Shown here one piece after another: positions 26,186 to 34,739 of a DNA stretch of 64,000 nucleotides. The stretch comes from Cyclobacterium sp. (GTDB lineage: Bacteria; Bacteroidota; Bacteroidia; Cytophagales; Cyclobacteriaceae). The DNA lies in NCBI RefSeq assembly GCF_014762705.1, contig NZ_JABURL010000095.1, positions 122,034-186,033 of the forward strand, in the 5' to 3' direction. Position 1 is the first letter of the stretch; every line of letters begins with the position of its first letter. A program made the position numbers and the translations under genes. The notes under the pieces are model-generated. The model was not told the DNA's origin. It worked only from the letters and a program-made list of their open reading frames with translations, and made no database searches.

Positions 26186-27412
26186 ATGAAAAGCATTGAA
26201 TTACCCCTACTTGAATCCTTTGGTAAAGTCCGTATCCCCCTTCCTTCATCTAAAAGTGAAAGCAATCGGGTTTTGATCATTGATGCCCTTACAGAAGGGA
26301 AAAACAAGTTATCCAATCTGGCTGAGGCCAGGGACACCCAGACCATGATCCGCTTGCTTAAGGATGATCCTGAAATCTTTGATGTATTGGATGCCGGTAC
26401 CACCATGCGGTTTTTAACGGCTTATGCTGCCCTGAACAACAAGGTCAAAACCCTGACAGGTACCCCAAGAATGTGTGAGCGCCCCATAGGGATACTGGTA
26501 GATGCCTTGCGAGAGATCGGAGCAGAAATTGAATACCTTAAAAATGATGGTTTTCCTCCTCTGCACACCCATGGTTTTGCCGGGCAAAAAGCCAGTGAAA
26601 TCAATATCCGTGGAGATGTAAGCAGCCAGTATATTTCAGCCCTGCTAATGAACGCACCTTTGCTTCCCAAAGGACTTGTCTTAAACCTTATCGGTAAGGT
26701 GGGATCACGTACCTACATCAGCATGACACTGGAATTGATGCGCACCTTCGGTGTGGATTACCAATTTGAAGGCAATCGCATCACTATTGCCCCACAGAAA
26801 TATCAGGCTACCTCATTTTCTGTCGAGAGCGATTGGTCTGGAGCAAGTTACTGGTTCAGTTTACTGGCCTGTTCCAGATCCGGAGAATTGTTTTTGGATG
26901 GGTTAAAGGCCGATAGCCTGCAGGGTGATGCCCAGATCGTCCCCATCATGGACCGATTGGGTGTGAAAAGTACTTTCCGGGATGGAGGAGTTGTACTAAA
27001 ACATCAACCCATCCGGGGTTTGCCTGAATTTGATTTTACCCATTGCCCAGACCTGGCCCAGACAGTGGCAGTTACCTGCGCCCTGACAGGCCAGCAAACT
27101 GATTTTACAGGGCTGGAAAGTTTACGGATCAAAGAGACTGACAGGATTGATGCTTTGCAAAAGGAACTGGCAAAAATCGGTTCCAAACTTGAGGAAAGAA
27201 GACCGGGTGTCTTTACCCTCGTCCCGGCAGAGCAAATTCCGGAAATGGTTGAAATTGAAACCTATGATGACCACCGCATGGCCATGGCTTTTATGCCTTT
27301 GATTAGCAAAACAAAGCTACGTGTTCTGGATCCGGAGGTGGTAAACAAATCTTACCCCAGTTTTTGGAAGCACTGTGAACTTCTGGGAGTAACGGCAAAG
27401 TACCGGGATTAA
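26186..27412 (+). CDS. aroA: 3-phosphoshikimate 1-carboxyvinyltransferase (EPSP synthase)
   Basis: Transfers the enolpyruvyl group of phosphoenolpyruvate to shikimate-3-phosphate. The 408-aa protein has the substrate motif PLPSSKSESNRVLI with Lys23, the loop DAGTTMRFLTAYAA, GTPRMCERPIG, GDVSSQYISALLM and the C-terminal KETDRIDALQKEL and YDDHRMAMAFMP. In the loop, the position equivalent to E. coli Pro101 is Phe (AGTTMRF in place of AGTAMRP), a deviation near the phosphoenolpyruvate site. It is somewhat shorter than the E. coli enzyme (427 aa). It lies between aroB and a small membrane protein in the same operon. Confidence 0.95.
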   Translation: MKSIELPLLESFGKVRIPLPSSKSESNRVLIIDALTEGKNKLSNLAEARDTQTMIRLLKDDPEIFDVLDAGTTMRFLTAYAALNNKVKTLTGTPRMCERPIGILVDALREIGAEIEYLKNDGFPPLHTHGFAGQKASEINIRGDVSSQYISALLMNAPLLPKGLVLNLIGKVGSRTYISMTLELMRTFGVDYQFEGNRITIAPQKYQATSFSVESDWSGASYWFSLLACSRSGELFLDGLKADSLQGDAQIVPIMDRLGVKSTFRDGGVVLKHQPIRGLPEFDFTHCPDLAQTVAVTCALTGQQTDFTGLESLRIKETDRIDALQKELAKIGSKLEERRPGVFTLVPAEQIPEMVEIETYDDHRMAMAFMPLISKTKLRVLDPEVVNKSYPSFWKHCELLGVTAKYRD

Positions 27413-27430
27413 TCGTTTTGATTATCAAAG

Positions 27431-27799
27431 ATGAAAGGGCTGTATACCATTGTCCTGCTGCTGCTTTCCAATGCCTTCATGACCATGGCATGGTACGGGC
27501 ATCTAAAGTTTAAGGAGCCGAGGTGGTTTGAGAATCTGGGGCTGATTTCCATTGTGCTGATCAGCTGGGGCATTGCGCTCTTCGAATATTTCTTTCAGGT
27601 CCCGGCAAACAGGATAGGCTATAAGGAAAATGGAGGGCCATTTAGCCTGGTAGAATTAAAAGTATTACAGGAAGTGATCACTTTGTTAGTGTTCATGGGG
27701 TTTACGCTATTGTTTTTCAAAAACGAAAGCATTCGGTGGAATCATTTAGTGGGTTTCTTCTTTTTGGTAGTGTCGGTTTATTTCATATTTAAAAAGTAA
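27431..27799 (+). CDS. DMT-superfamily small membrane protein (DUF486-like)
   Basis: A 122-aa protein with four hydrophobic helices (about 4-22, 36-54, 77-95, 103-120) and the family sequences TMAWYGHLKFK, LISWGIALFEYFFQVPANRIGY and FSLVELKVLQEVITL, which identify the DUF486/DMT group. The function of this group is not established; membership of the drug/metabolite transporter superfamily suggests small-molecule transport. It starts 18 bp after aroA and ends 6 bp before pheA, so it is embedded in the aromatic operon, and a role in transport of an aromatic metabolite is possible but unproven. Confidence 0.85.
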   Translation: MKGLYTIVLLLLSNAFMTMAWYGHLKFKEPRWFENLGLISIVLISWGIALFEYFFQVPANRIGYKENGGPFSLVELKVLQEVITLLVFMGFTLLFFKNESIRWNHLVGFFFLVVSVYFIFKK

Positions 27800-27805
27800 A
27801 AGCAA

Positions 27806-28633
27806 TTGGAAAAACAATTGAAAATTGCCATTCAAGGCGTACTTGGTTCCTTCCATCATCAGGTAGCCCAGCAGTATTTTGGGGAAGGTATAGCAGTTTT
27901 TGGTTTCAATACCTTCGAGGAAGTGGCTAAAAGCGTAGAAAACGGAACAGTAGATTTCGCCGTGATGGCTATAGAAAACTCCATTGCAGGAGCAATTTTG
28001 CCCAATTATGACATTATCGACAGGCATGACCTGTTTGTAGTGGATGAGTATTACCTGCCCATATCCCATAACCTGATGGCCCTTCCCGGGCAGCAGCTTT
28101 CAGCCATCAGGGAAGCCAGGTCCCATCCCATGGCTTTGTTGCAATGCAAGCATTTTTTTGCCAGTCACCCTTGGATTCTTCCGGTAGATGATGTGGATAC
28201 TGCCTATGTTGCAAAGGTGATAGCAGAACAAAAACTACAGGGATTGGCAGCAGTGGCCAGCACCAAGGCGGCTGAATATTACGGACTGGAAATCCTGGCC
28301 AGGGACATACAGACGGTAAAAGATAATTTCACCCGTTTTATCATCCTTCAAAAAGATAAGCCAGCTCCAGGCATTGCCCCCACTAAGGCCAGTCTGAAAA
28401 TTACCGTTCGCAATGAGAAAGGAGTATTGGCGAAATTGCTGACAGTAATGAGTGAGCATGATCTGGATCTGACCAAAATTCAATCCATTCCTGTAATGAG
28501 CAAACCCTGGGAATACACTTTTTTTATTGATACCTTAATAGCAGATGAAGGTCAATTTAAAACTGCAATGGACTTCATCGAAGCCAAATATGGAGATGTG
28601 AAAATATTTGGTGCTTACCAAAACAAAAAATGA
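27806..28633 (+). CDS. pheA: Prephenate dehydratase with ACT domain
   Basis: Converts prephenate to phenylpyruvate, committing to phenylalanine. The catalytic domain (about 1-180) shows AIQGVLGSFHHQVAQQYF and DFAVMAIENSIAGAI, and ends with the catalytic Thr-Arg-Phe motif in DNFTRFIIL. The ACT domain (about 195-270) has RNEKGVLAKLLTVMSEHDLD; the Phe-binding ESRP element reads QSIP here, followed by KPWEY, so allosteric control may differ from E. coli. The chorismate mutase function is carried by the fused DAHP synthase instead. Start is apparently TTG at 27806, 6 bp after the previous stop. Its end overlaps the aminotransferase start by 4 bp. Confidence 0.93.
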   Translation: MEKQLKIAIQGVLGSFHHQVAQQYFGEGIAVFGFNTFEEVAKSVENGTVDFAVMAIENSIAGAILPNYDIIDRHDLFVVDEYYLPISHNLMALPGQQLSAIREARSHPMALLQCKHFFASHPWILPVDDVDTAYVAKVIAEQKLQGLAAVASTKAAEYYGLEILARDIQTVKDNFTRFIILQKDKPAPGIAPTKASLKITVRNEKGVLAKLLTVMSEHDLDLTKIQSIPVMSKPWEYTFFIDTLIADEGQFKTAMDFIEAKYGDVKIFGAYQNKK

Positions 28634-29781
28634 TGAAAGGTTATTCAGCAAGATTGGCAGAGGTTCAGGAATATTACTTTTCCAAAAAACTCAAAGAGGT
28701 ACAGCAACTCAGGAATGCCGGTAGGCCCATCATCAATATGGGAATAGGGAGTCCGGATTTGCCACCTGATCCCAGTGTAATTACCGCACTTAATGAGACG
28801 GCTGCTTTACCCAATTCCCATGGATACCAATCTTACCAGGGTACCCCTGAACTCAGGAAGGCAATGACGGATTTTTATTCCAGGAATTATGGCGTAAAAC
28901 TGGATCCCCAATCCGAGATGCTTCCCCTGATGGGATCAAAGGAAGGTATCATGCACATATCTATGGCTTTTCTGGATGAGGGAGATGAGGTATTGGTGCC
29001 CAATCCGGGATATCCTACCTACACCTCGGTAACCAGGCTGCTGAAAGCCCAGCCTGTTTATTTTGACTTGTTGGAGCAAGGTGATTGGGAACCAGATTGG
29101 GAGGCACTGGAAAACCTGGATCTTTCCAGGGTAAAACTCATGTGGGTCAATTACCCCCACATGCCCACAGGGGCTAAAGGATCCATAGAGCTCTTTTCCA
29201 AACTGTTAAACTTTGCCCGCAGAAATGATATTTTACTGATTCATGACAATCCTTACAGCTTTATTCTGAATGAGGAGCCGCTGAGTTTACTTGCACTTCC
29301 AGGTGCGATGGACCATGTTCTGGAGCTGAATTCATTGAGCAAAACCTTCAATATTCCGGGTTGGCGTGTGGGAATGCTGGCAGGAAGGGAGGATTATCTT
29401 CAGGCGGTATTGCGGGTGAAAAGTAATATGGATTCCGGGATGTTTCTGGGAATTCAGGCAGGAGCAGTGGCTGCGCTGGGCCTGGATAATTCCTGGATCA
29501 GTTCTATGAATGCCATTTACGCCAGGAGAAAAGCTTTGGTGTTGGAAATAACAAGACAGTTGCAATTGGAGGTTTCTGAAGGAGCTGTAGGTTTATTTGT
29601 CTGGGCCAAAGTGCCGGCATCTGTTCAGGCACTGGAATTGGTTGACCGGTTGCTGTATGAGAAGGATATTTTCATCACTCCCGGGATGATATTTGGCAGC
29701 AGAGGAAATGACCATGTCCGTTTTTCCCTTTGCGTTGACGAATTATTGGTCAAAGAAGCTCTTGGCAGGCTTATTAAATAA
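28630..29781 (+). CDS. PLP-dependent aminotransferase, class I/II (probably aromatic)
   Basis: A fold-type I aminotransferase of 383 aa. It shows INMGIGSPDLPPDPSVI, the helix start GSKEGIMHISMAFLDEGDEV, PNPGYPTYTS, the Asp/Tyr region LLIHDNPYSFIL, the PLP lysine in LNSLSKTFNIPGWRVG, and the substrate-carboxylate Arg in HVRFSLCVDE. The overlap with pheA (ATGA) and tyrA 7 bp downstream suggest it acts last, converting phenylpyruvate and 4-hydroxyphenylpyruvate to Phe and Tyr. Sequence alone would also allow an aspartate, methionine or LL-DAP aminotransferase. Confidence 0.9.
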   Translation: MMKGYSARLAEVQEYYFSKKLKEVQQLRNAGRPIINMGIGSPDLPPDPSVITALNETAALPNSHGYQSYQGTPELRKAMTDFYSRNYGVKLDPQSEMLPLMGSKEGIMHISMAFLDEGDEVLVPNPGYPTYTSVTRLLKAQPVYFDLLEQGDWEPDWEALENLDLSRVKLMWVNYPHMPTGAKGSIELFSKLLNFARRNDILLIHDNPYSFILNEEPLSLLALPGAMDHVLELNSLSKTFNIPGWRVGMLAGREDYLQAVLRVKSNMDSGMFLGIQAGAVAALGLDNSWISSMNAIYARRKALVLEITRQLQLEVSEGAVGLFVWAKVPASVQALELVDRLLYEKDIFITPGMIFGSRGNDHVRFSLCVDELLVKEALGRLIK

Positions 29782-29788
29782 AACAATC

Positions 29789-30637
29789 ATGAAAAAAATA
29801 CATATTATTGGTTTGGGATTATTGGGAGGTTCATTCGCCCTGGCACTTAAAAAAGTTTTCCCGGATTGGGAGATAACCGGTTTTGACAATGATCCGGATC
29901 ACATGGCCATGGCCCTGGAAATGGGGCTTGTTTCCCGGAAACTGGAGGTGCCGGAGGAAGATACTGATGCTGTCATTTTGGCCACACCTGTGGATACGCT
30001 CCTTGGACTGCTGGGAAAAACCCTTGAGCAGGTAGGGCCAAACACCTTGATCATGGATTTTGGCTCTACAAAAGGACAGCTTTGCCGTCAAATGGCCACC
30101 CATCCCAAACGGAATCAATATTTGGCAGTTCACCCGATCGCAGGCACGGAAAATTCCGGCCCAGGTGCTGCAACAGGAAATCTATTTGATGGTAAGGTTT
30201 TGATAATCTGTGAAATGGAAAAAACGGATATTCACCTGAAGGGCCTTGCATACGATATCTTTGAGGCGGTAAACATGAAGCTACGGTTCATGGATCCCGG
30301 TGATCACGATCTTCACCTTGCCTTTGTTTCTCATCTTTCTCATGTGTCCTCCTTTGTATTGGGAAAGACAGTGCTGGACAAAACGAAGGATGAAAAAAAC
30401 ATTTTCGATATGGCAGGTAGCGGCTTTGCGTCTACGGTTCGTCTGGCCAAAAGTTCTCCGGCCATGTGGGCCCCTATTTTTTTAGAAAATAAGGAGAATG
30501 TCCTGGAAGCCATGGATAGTTATATCAAACACCTCTCCCAATTTAGAAGCATGATAGCGGAGGAAAATGTGGATGGCTTGAATCATGAAATGCTAGAGGC
30601 AAATAAAATACGGGATATTTTAGATATTAAGGAGTAA
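29789..30637 (+). CDS. tyrA: Prephenate dehydrogenase
   Basis: Oxidative decarboxylation of prephenate to 4-hydroxyphenylpyruvate, committing to tyrosine. The 282-aa protein starts MKKIHIIGLGLLGGSFALAL, a Rossmann nucleotide-binding motif; FDNDPDHM suggests NAD preference. Catalytic-domain sequences are HPIAGTENSGPGAA, HDLHLAFVSHLSHVSSFVLG and MAGSGFASTVRLAKSSP. The frame is open from 29693 inside the aminotransferase gene, but the ATG at 29789, directly before the Rossmann strand, is clearly the start. It is the last gene of the aromatic operon; arcA follows after 59 bp. Confidence 0.94.
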   Translation: MKKIHIIGLGLLGGSFALALKKVFPDWEITGFDNDPDHMAMALEMGLVSRKLEVPEEDTDAVILATPVDTLLGLLGKTLEQVGPNTLIMDFGSTKGQLCRQMATHPKRNQYLAVHPIAGTENSGPGAATGNLFDGKVLIICEMEKTDIHLKGLAYDIFEAVNMKLRFMDPGDHDLHLAFVSHLSHVSSFVLGKTVLDKTKDEKNIFDMAGSGFASTVRLAKSSPAMWAPIFLENKENVLEAMDSYIKHLSQFRSMIAEENVDGLNHEMLEANKIRDILDIKE

Positions 30638-30696
30638 TCGGAAATAATATTTTCGGTATTAGTAATTATTCCTGACTATTTTGTAGATTTATTAAT

Positions 30697-31911
30697 ATGC
30701 GATTATCGATAGCTTCAGAATTCAGGACGCTTAGGGAGGTGTTGATGCACCGGCCCGGGGGAGAAATTGACAGGTTGACCCCCTACAATAAGAAATTGCT
30801 GTTATTTGAAGACGTTCCCTATCTGGAAGAAATGCAGCGGGAGCATGATGTCTTTACCAGAATGATAAGGGAAAGTTGCGGGGCTAAGGTGTATTTTTTC
30901 GAGGATTTGTTGTTGGATATTTTAGACCAACCAGCATTGCGGAGAGAATTGATGCAGGAAGCTTTATCGGCCTCACGGCTGGGACACCTGACGGATGAAC
31001 TCTTAGGAGTACTTTCTGTAGCGGATTGCGCCAAAGGCTTGATGGCAGGTATTAAAGTTCATGAAGTAAGACGGAAGCTGAGTTCTTATTCATTGGCAGA
31101 CTTGTTGGATGTGGCCTTTTTGATACCTCCTTGCCCCAATCTGTACTTCCAAAGGGATACCGCTGCTGTAGTCCCGGGAGGTATGATTTTTTCCAGTATG
31201 CGTTTGCCTGAGCGGCAGAGGGAAGCCAATATGGTCCGACGGATTTTTGAAAACCACCACCTGTTCAAGGAAAAGATTTGCAAACAATATCCTCTGGATG
31301 CGCACAACAATCCAGCCTCATTGGAAGGAGGAGATGTGATCATCCTGAATGAAAAAGCGGTGGCTATAGGCTATTCCGAAAGAACGGATGAAAAAGCCAT
31401 TTATCATGTGGCCAAAAATTTGATCGCATCAGGGAAAGTGGAACGGATCTATGAAGTCCATCTGCCCAAGAAAAGAAATTTCATGCACCTGGATACAGTT
31501 TTTACTATTTTGGATGAAAATAAAGTACTTACCTATCCGGATGCCATTCAATCTGTTCAGCGAATTTCTCTATACGTGCGTAAAGAGGATGAGGGGACTG
31601 AAATACATGTAAAGCGGCTGCATCTCAAAGAACAACTTCGGGATATACTAAAAAAAGAGATTCCCGGGCTGGAAGTCATTGGCACGGAAAGGGTAAACCA
31701 GGAGTATGCCCTAAGGGAGCAGTGGTTTGATGGGGCCAATGTGTTTACAGTAGCTCCCGGAAAAGTGATTTCCTACAACCGGAACAAACATACCAACCGG
31801 GCTTTACGGGAATTTGGAATTGAGGTATTGGAAATTCCTTCCTCAGAGCTATCCAGGGGGCTTGGAGGGCCCAGGTGCATGAGTATGCCTATCAGCAGAG
31901 AGAATTCTTAA
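30697..31911 (+). CDS. Arginine deiminase family protein
   Basis: The 404-aa protein matches arginine deiminase, which hydrolyses arginine to citrulline and ammonia. It begins with SEFRTLREVLMHRPGGEIDRL and has LYFQRDTAAVVPGG, EGGDVIILNEKAVAIG, the catalytic His in FMHLDTVFTILD, and the nucleophile Cys394 in LGGPRCMSMP. No ornithine carbamoyltransferase, carbamate kinase or antiporter gene is nearby, so the usual energy-yielding arc operon is absent and another role (citrulline formation, nitrogen salvage or acid resistance) is possible. Its stop overlaps that of the convergent lptD gene. Confidence 0.88.
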   Translation: MRLSIASEFRTLREVLMHRPGGEIDRLTPYNKKLLLFEDVPYLEEMQREHDVFTRMIRESCGAKVYFFEDLLLDILDQPALRRELMQEALSASRLGHLTDELLGVLSVADCAKGLMAGIKVHEVRRKLSSYSLADLLDVAFLIPPCPNLYFQRDTAAVVPGGMIFSSMRLPERQREANMVRRIFENHHLFKEKICKQYPLDAHNNPASLEGGDVIILNEKAVAIGYSERTDEKAIYHVAKNLIASGKVERIYEVHLPKKRNFMHLDTVFTILDENKVLTYPDAIQSVQRISLYVRKEDEGTEIHVKRLHLKEQLRDILKKEIPGLEVIGTERVNQEYALREQWFDGANVFTVAPGKVISYNRNKHTNRALREFGIEVLEIPSSELSRGLGGPRCMSMPISRENS

Positions 31912-34676
31912 AAGCTGTCAAAGAAGGATCTTCTTCTGGAGACCTTAAGGTCTCTGAGGATATTGGATTTTACCCGGATATCAATATTGTAGGAGGTGAA
32001 CCGGCCAAATGGGACCCAGTTTACATTCATCTGCCAGCAGTGCAGGTCCCTGGCGATGCCTATCATGGTTTGGGTGATCCTTGCAGCAGCGACATCATAA
32101 CCCGAGTTGAAATTGATTTTCCATTTGTCTGAAATGCTCAAATCTCCGGAGATATTGATGGCCTGTGTGATATTGGTATTGCCTGATGCTGCTTTATTAT
32201 AGCTCAGGTTATAGCCATAAGTCAGGTTCCAGGGGATGGACCAATCAATATACTGGCTGGGATCATTGGCAATGCGGTTGATTTCATTTTCCACAAAATC
32301 ATTCATCTGCCCTCCCTGATTCAGGAATTCATTGGTAAGCTCATCTTGTACCTCTCCCGGGGATTTTTCAGTTTTGCTGGGGTTGATACTTCCATTAATA
32401 TTAAGCGAGGCTCTCCGTATGGTACCCAGTCCCTGTCCCCTTTTCCAGGCAAAGGAGTTGATTCTTCTGGTTACTTCACGTTCGCCACTTTGGAAGGTAC
32501 CCGTGGCGTAGGGGTCGAAATTGGCGCTCAGGTTGACAGAAAGTTTGTTTTGAAACAGGGATGTCCGGGTGTTGAAGTTCAGGGGGGCCAGATTAAAGGA
32601 GTCCACCGCAAAGTTATAGCTGGTAGACACATTTAAGGTTTGCAATATGGGTACTTTTTTTGTCTCCGCCTCGGCAGTATCGCTCTCAGTCCTCACCTTG
32701 GCCTCCAGTACGTTCCGTATATTGATACTCAGAGATTTGGATTCTCCCATGGGGGCGCCCCCATAAATAAATCCCTGATACCTGGAGAGTCTTTGGATCC
32801 TGCCTCCGGCGTTGGTCTGTACTTCCTGGTAATACCCGTATTTCGGATCAGAAAAGTCCGGTGTGCTTGTAAATCCAAAAGTAGGTTGCATGTGGTGCCG
32901 GATGGCCTCTATTTTTGAACCTTCTCTAAAGGTATAAAATCCGTAAATATTGGTGGAAAGGTTAAAGGAAGAATTGTAATAATTAACGCGGTTAAAGCCA
33001 CTTTCCAAAATGCGGTCCAGTCTTTCTTCGGCAGGATTGTAGTAATAGTTGATCCGGTCCAGGTACCAGAGCTCTGTGAAATTCATGGAAGCCGTGCCGG
33101 TAAAAAACCGAAAGAGGCTGAAATTGGAGGAAATGGGTACCGTATGCCTGAAGCCATTGTCCGCATCCCTAAGCAACTGTGGCAGGTTGGCAAAGGTAAA
33201 AGGCAGTACATCAGGGGCATTGGGCTGTCCCAACTCCTCAATCTGTTGCTGCAGGTTCGGGTCTACTCCCAGTTCCGGAGTGATCCGGTTATTGATAGAG
33301 TTTTGGGCATTGAAGTTCCAGGCAATGTTCAGGGTTTTTAGCGGTTCAAATTGTATGTTTCTGAAGGGGTTTTGGCGGTTCATATTGACCGCCACATCCG
33401 GAAGCAGCAGGTTTACCTCATCAGTAACCTGATTTTGGGAATGCCGCAAATTGGCAGACATGCTGAATGGCGTGCCGGTAAAAGTTTTGCTGTAGGATAT
33501 ATTTGAGGAAAAATCCGATTGTTGGTTTTGTTGGAAGTTTCCCTGGTTAAGGATATTGTCATTATAGGACTTGGTTCCGAAATTGGCAGAAGCAGAAAAC
33601 CTTGAATTGCCCCTGGATTCAGGGGTATGGTTCCAGCGAAACCAAAAAGCATCATACTCCAGGGGTTGTTCTGCCGTTTCCGGACTTTGAAACTTCTGGT
33701 AGTCTATGTTCAGGCCACCTTTAAAACGGTATCTTTTGTTATAAACGGAGGCGGTTTTGGCACCATAGCCCCCTTTGGAGAAAATTTCTCCGGTAACACG
33801 GGTATGTACGTAATCATTAAAAGCAAAATAGTAACCAAAATCCCTTAGGAAAAACCCTCGCCGCTGTTCTTCTCCATAGGAAGGAAATATGATCCCTGAG
33901 GTTTTCTCTTCTGGTGTGTCGGGGATAACACCAAAAGGCAGGCCAAGGGGAGTGGGTATATTGTTAAAATACAGGTTAAAAGGACCGGAGACGATGTGTT
34001 TTCCCCTCACAGATTTAATTTTGGAAGAGGAAATGTGCCAGTGGGGTTCTACCAGATCACAGGTTGTATAAAAGCCATTTTTCAGGTAAACCGATCCGTC
34101 CTTGGTTTTTTTGACGGTTTCCCCCCTGAGCAGACCTTCATCCTGTTGGGTCACCACATCAGAAATAATGGCTTTTTGACTTTCAAAATTGTAGCGCATC
34201 TTTTCTCTGATTTCATAAATGCTTTCCCCTTCCTTGAATATGGGAGTTCCCTGCGCCACCCCCGTACTGTCGGCCAGCCCTGAAGCATAAAGCTCACTTT
34301 TTTCCCAATCGATGATGATATAATCTGCATCCAGCCGGATATTGCCATATTCAAACCAGGCTCCTTTGTATAAATAAACCTTATTTTGGGTAAAATCGGA
34401 AATGATACTGTCTTCGGCGTAATAATTGATGGTGGTTGTGATATCACCGATTTCCTGGTTAATTGCAGAGTCAAGATCAGCAGAGGAAATGTTGAGTATA
34501 CTATCGGGAAGTACCGGAAGCAGGGTATCTGCCTTTACATCAGGCTTTGTTAAAGTATCCGGGGCAGTCAGTTCAATTTCAGAGGAGCGGGTTTTGCCGG
34601 TTTCCTGTCCAAACAATGCCTGCCCAAAAAGCGTAAGCATGACCAGGGAAAGAAAAGCGAGCTTGATATTATGCAC
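31908..34676 (-). CDS. lptD: LPS-assembly protein LptD (Bacteroidota type)
   Basis: An outer-membrane protein that, with LptE, inserts LPS into the outer leaflet. The 922-aa protein has a GTG start, a signal peptide (IKLAFLSLVMLTLFGQALFG) and an OstA/LptA-like beta-jellyroll (about 80-230: DSIISDFTQNKVYLYKGAWF, LDADYIIIDWEKSELYASG, GFYTTCDLVEPHWHISSSKI). A large C-terminal barrel (about 240-920) has family sequence NNIPTPLGLPFGVIPDT and PSYGEEQRRGFFLRDFGYY. It is divergent from the cell-wall amidase gene across 63 bp and convergent with the arginine deiminase gene, where the stop codons overlap. Confidence 0.93.
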   Translation of the reverse strand: MHNIKLAFLSLVMLTLFGQALFGQETGKTRSSEIELTAPDTLTKPDVKADTLLPVLPDSILNISSADLDSAINQEIGDITTTINYYAEDSIISDFTQNKVYLYKGAWFEYGNIRLDADYIIIDWEKSELYASGLADSTGVAQGTPIFKEGESIYEIREKMRYNFESQKAIISDVVTQQDEGLLRGETVKKTKDGSVYLKNGFYTTCDLVEPHWHISSSKIKSVRGKHIVSGPFNLYFNNIPTPLGLPFGVIPDTPEEKTSGIIFPSYGEEQRRGFFLRDFGYYFAFNDYVHTRVTGEIFSKGGYGAKTASVYNKRYRFKGGLNIDYQKFQSPETAEQPLEYDAFWFRWNHTPESRGNSRFSASANFGTKSYNDNILNQGNFQQNQQSDFSSNISYSKTFTGTPFSMSANLRHSQNQVTDEVNLLLPDVAVNMNRQNPFRNIQFEPLKTLNIAWNFNAQNSINNRITPELGVDPNLQQQIEELGQPNAPDVLPFTFANLPQLLRDADNGFRHTVPISSNFSLFRFFTGTASMNFTELWYLDRINYYYNPAEERLDRILESGFNRVNYYNSSFNLSTNIYGFYTFREGSKIEAIRHHMQPTFGFTSTPDFSDPKYGYYQEVQTNAGGRIQRLSRYQGFIYGGAPMGESKSLSINIRNVLEAKVRTESDTAEAETKKVPILQTLNVSTSYNFAVDSFNLAPLNFNTRTSLFQNKLSVNLSANFDPYATGTFQSGEREVTRRINSFAWKRGQGLGTIRRASLNINGSINPSKTEKSPGEVQDELTNEFLNQGGQMNDFVENEINRIANDPSQYIDWSIPWNLTYGYNLSYNKAASGNTNITQAINISGDLSISDKWKINFNSGYDVAAARITQTMIGIARDLHCWQMNVNWVPFGRFTSYNIDIRVKSNILRDLKVSRRRSFFDSF

Positions 34677-34721
34677 TGATAATTTCTGTTTGCTTTAAAA
34701 ATTTCTAATTTTTGCGTAAAG

Positions 34722-34739
34722 TTAACGTTATTAACGTTT
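34722..34739. repeat. Tandem 9-mer at the amidase start
   Basis: TTAACGTTA (34722-34730) is followed directly by TTAACGTTT (34731-34739), ending at the amidase ATG. Each unit contains the palindrome AACGTT. The repeat lies in the 63-bp divergent region with lptD and could be a regulator site or a translation-initiation feature. Function unknown. Confidence 0.35.

Noticed and set aside
29693..29788. N-terminal extension of tyrA inside the aminotransferase gene
   Set aside because: The 32 extra residues overlap a conserved region of the aminotransferase in another frame, and the Rossmann motif starts directly after the ATG at 29789.
34673..34676. Apparent ATG near the lptD start
   Set aside because: On the minus strand the first codon of the frame is GTG; the ATG letters seen here are on the other strand.
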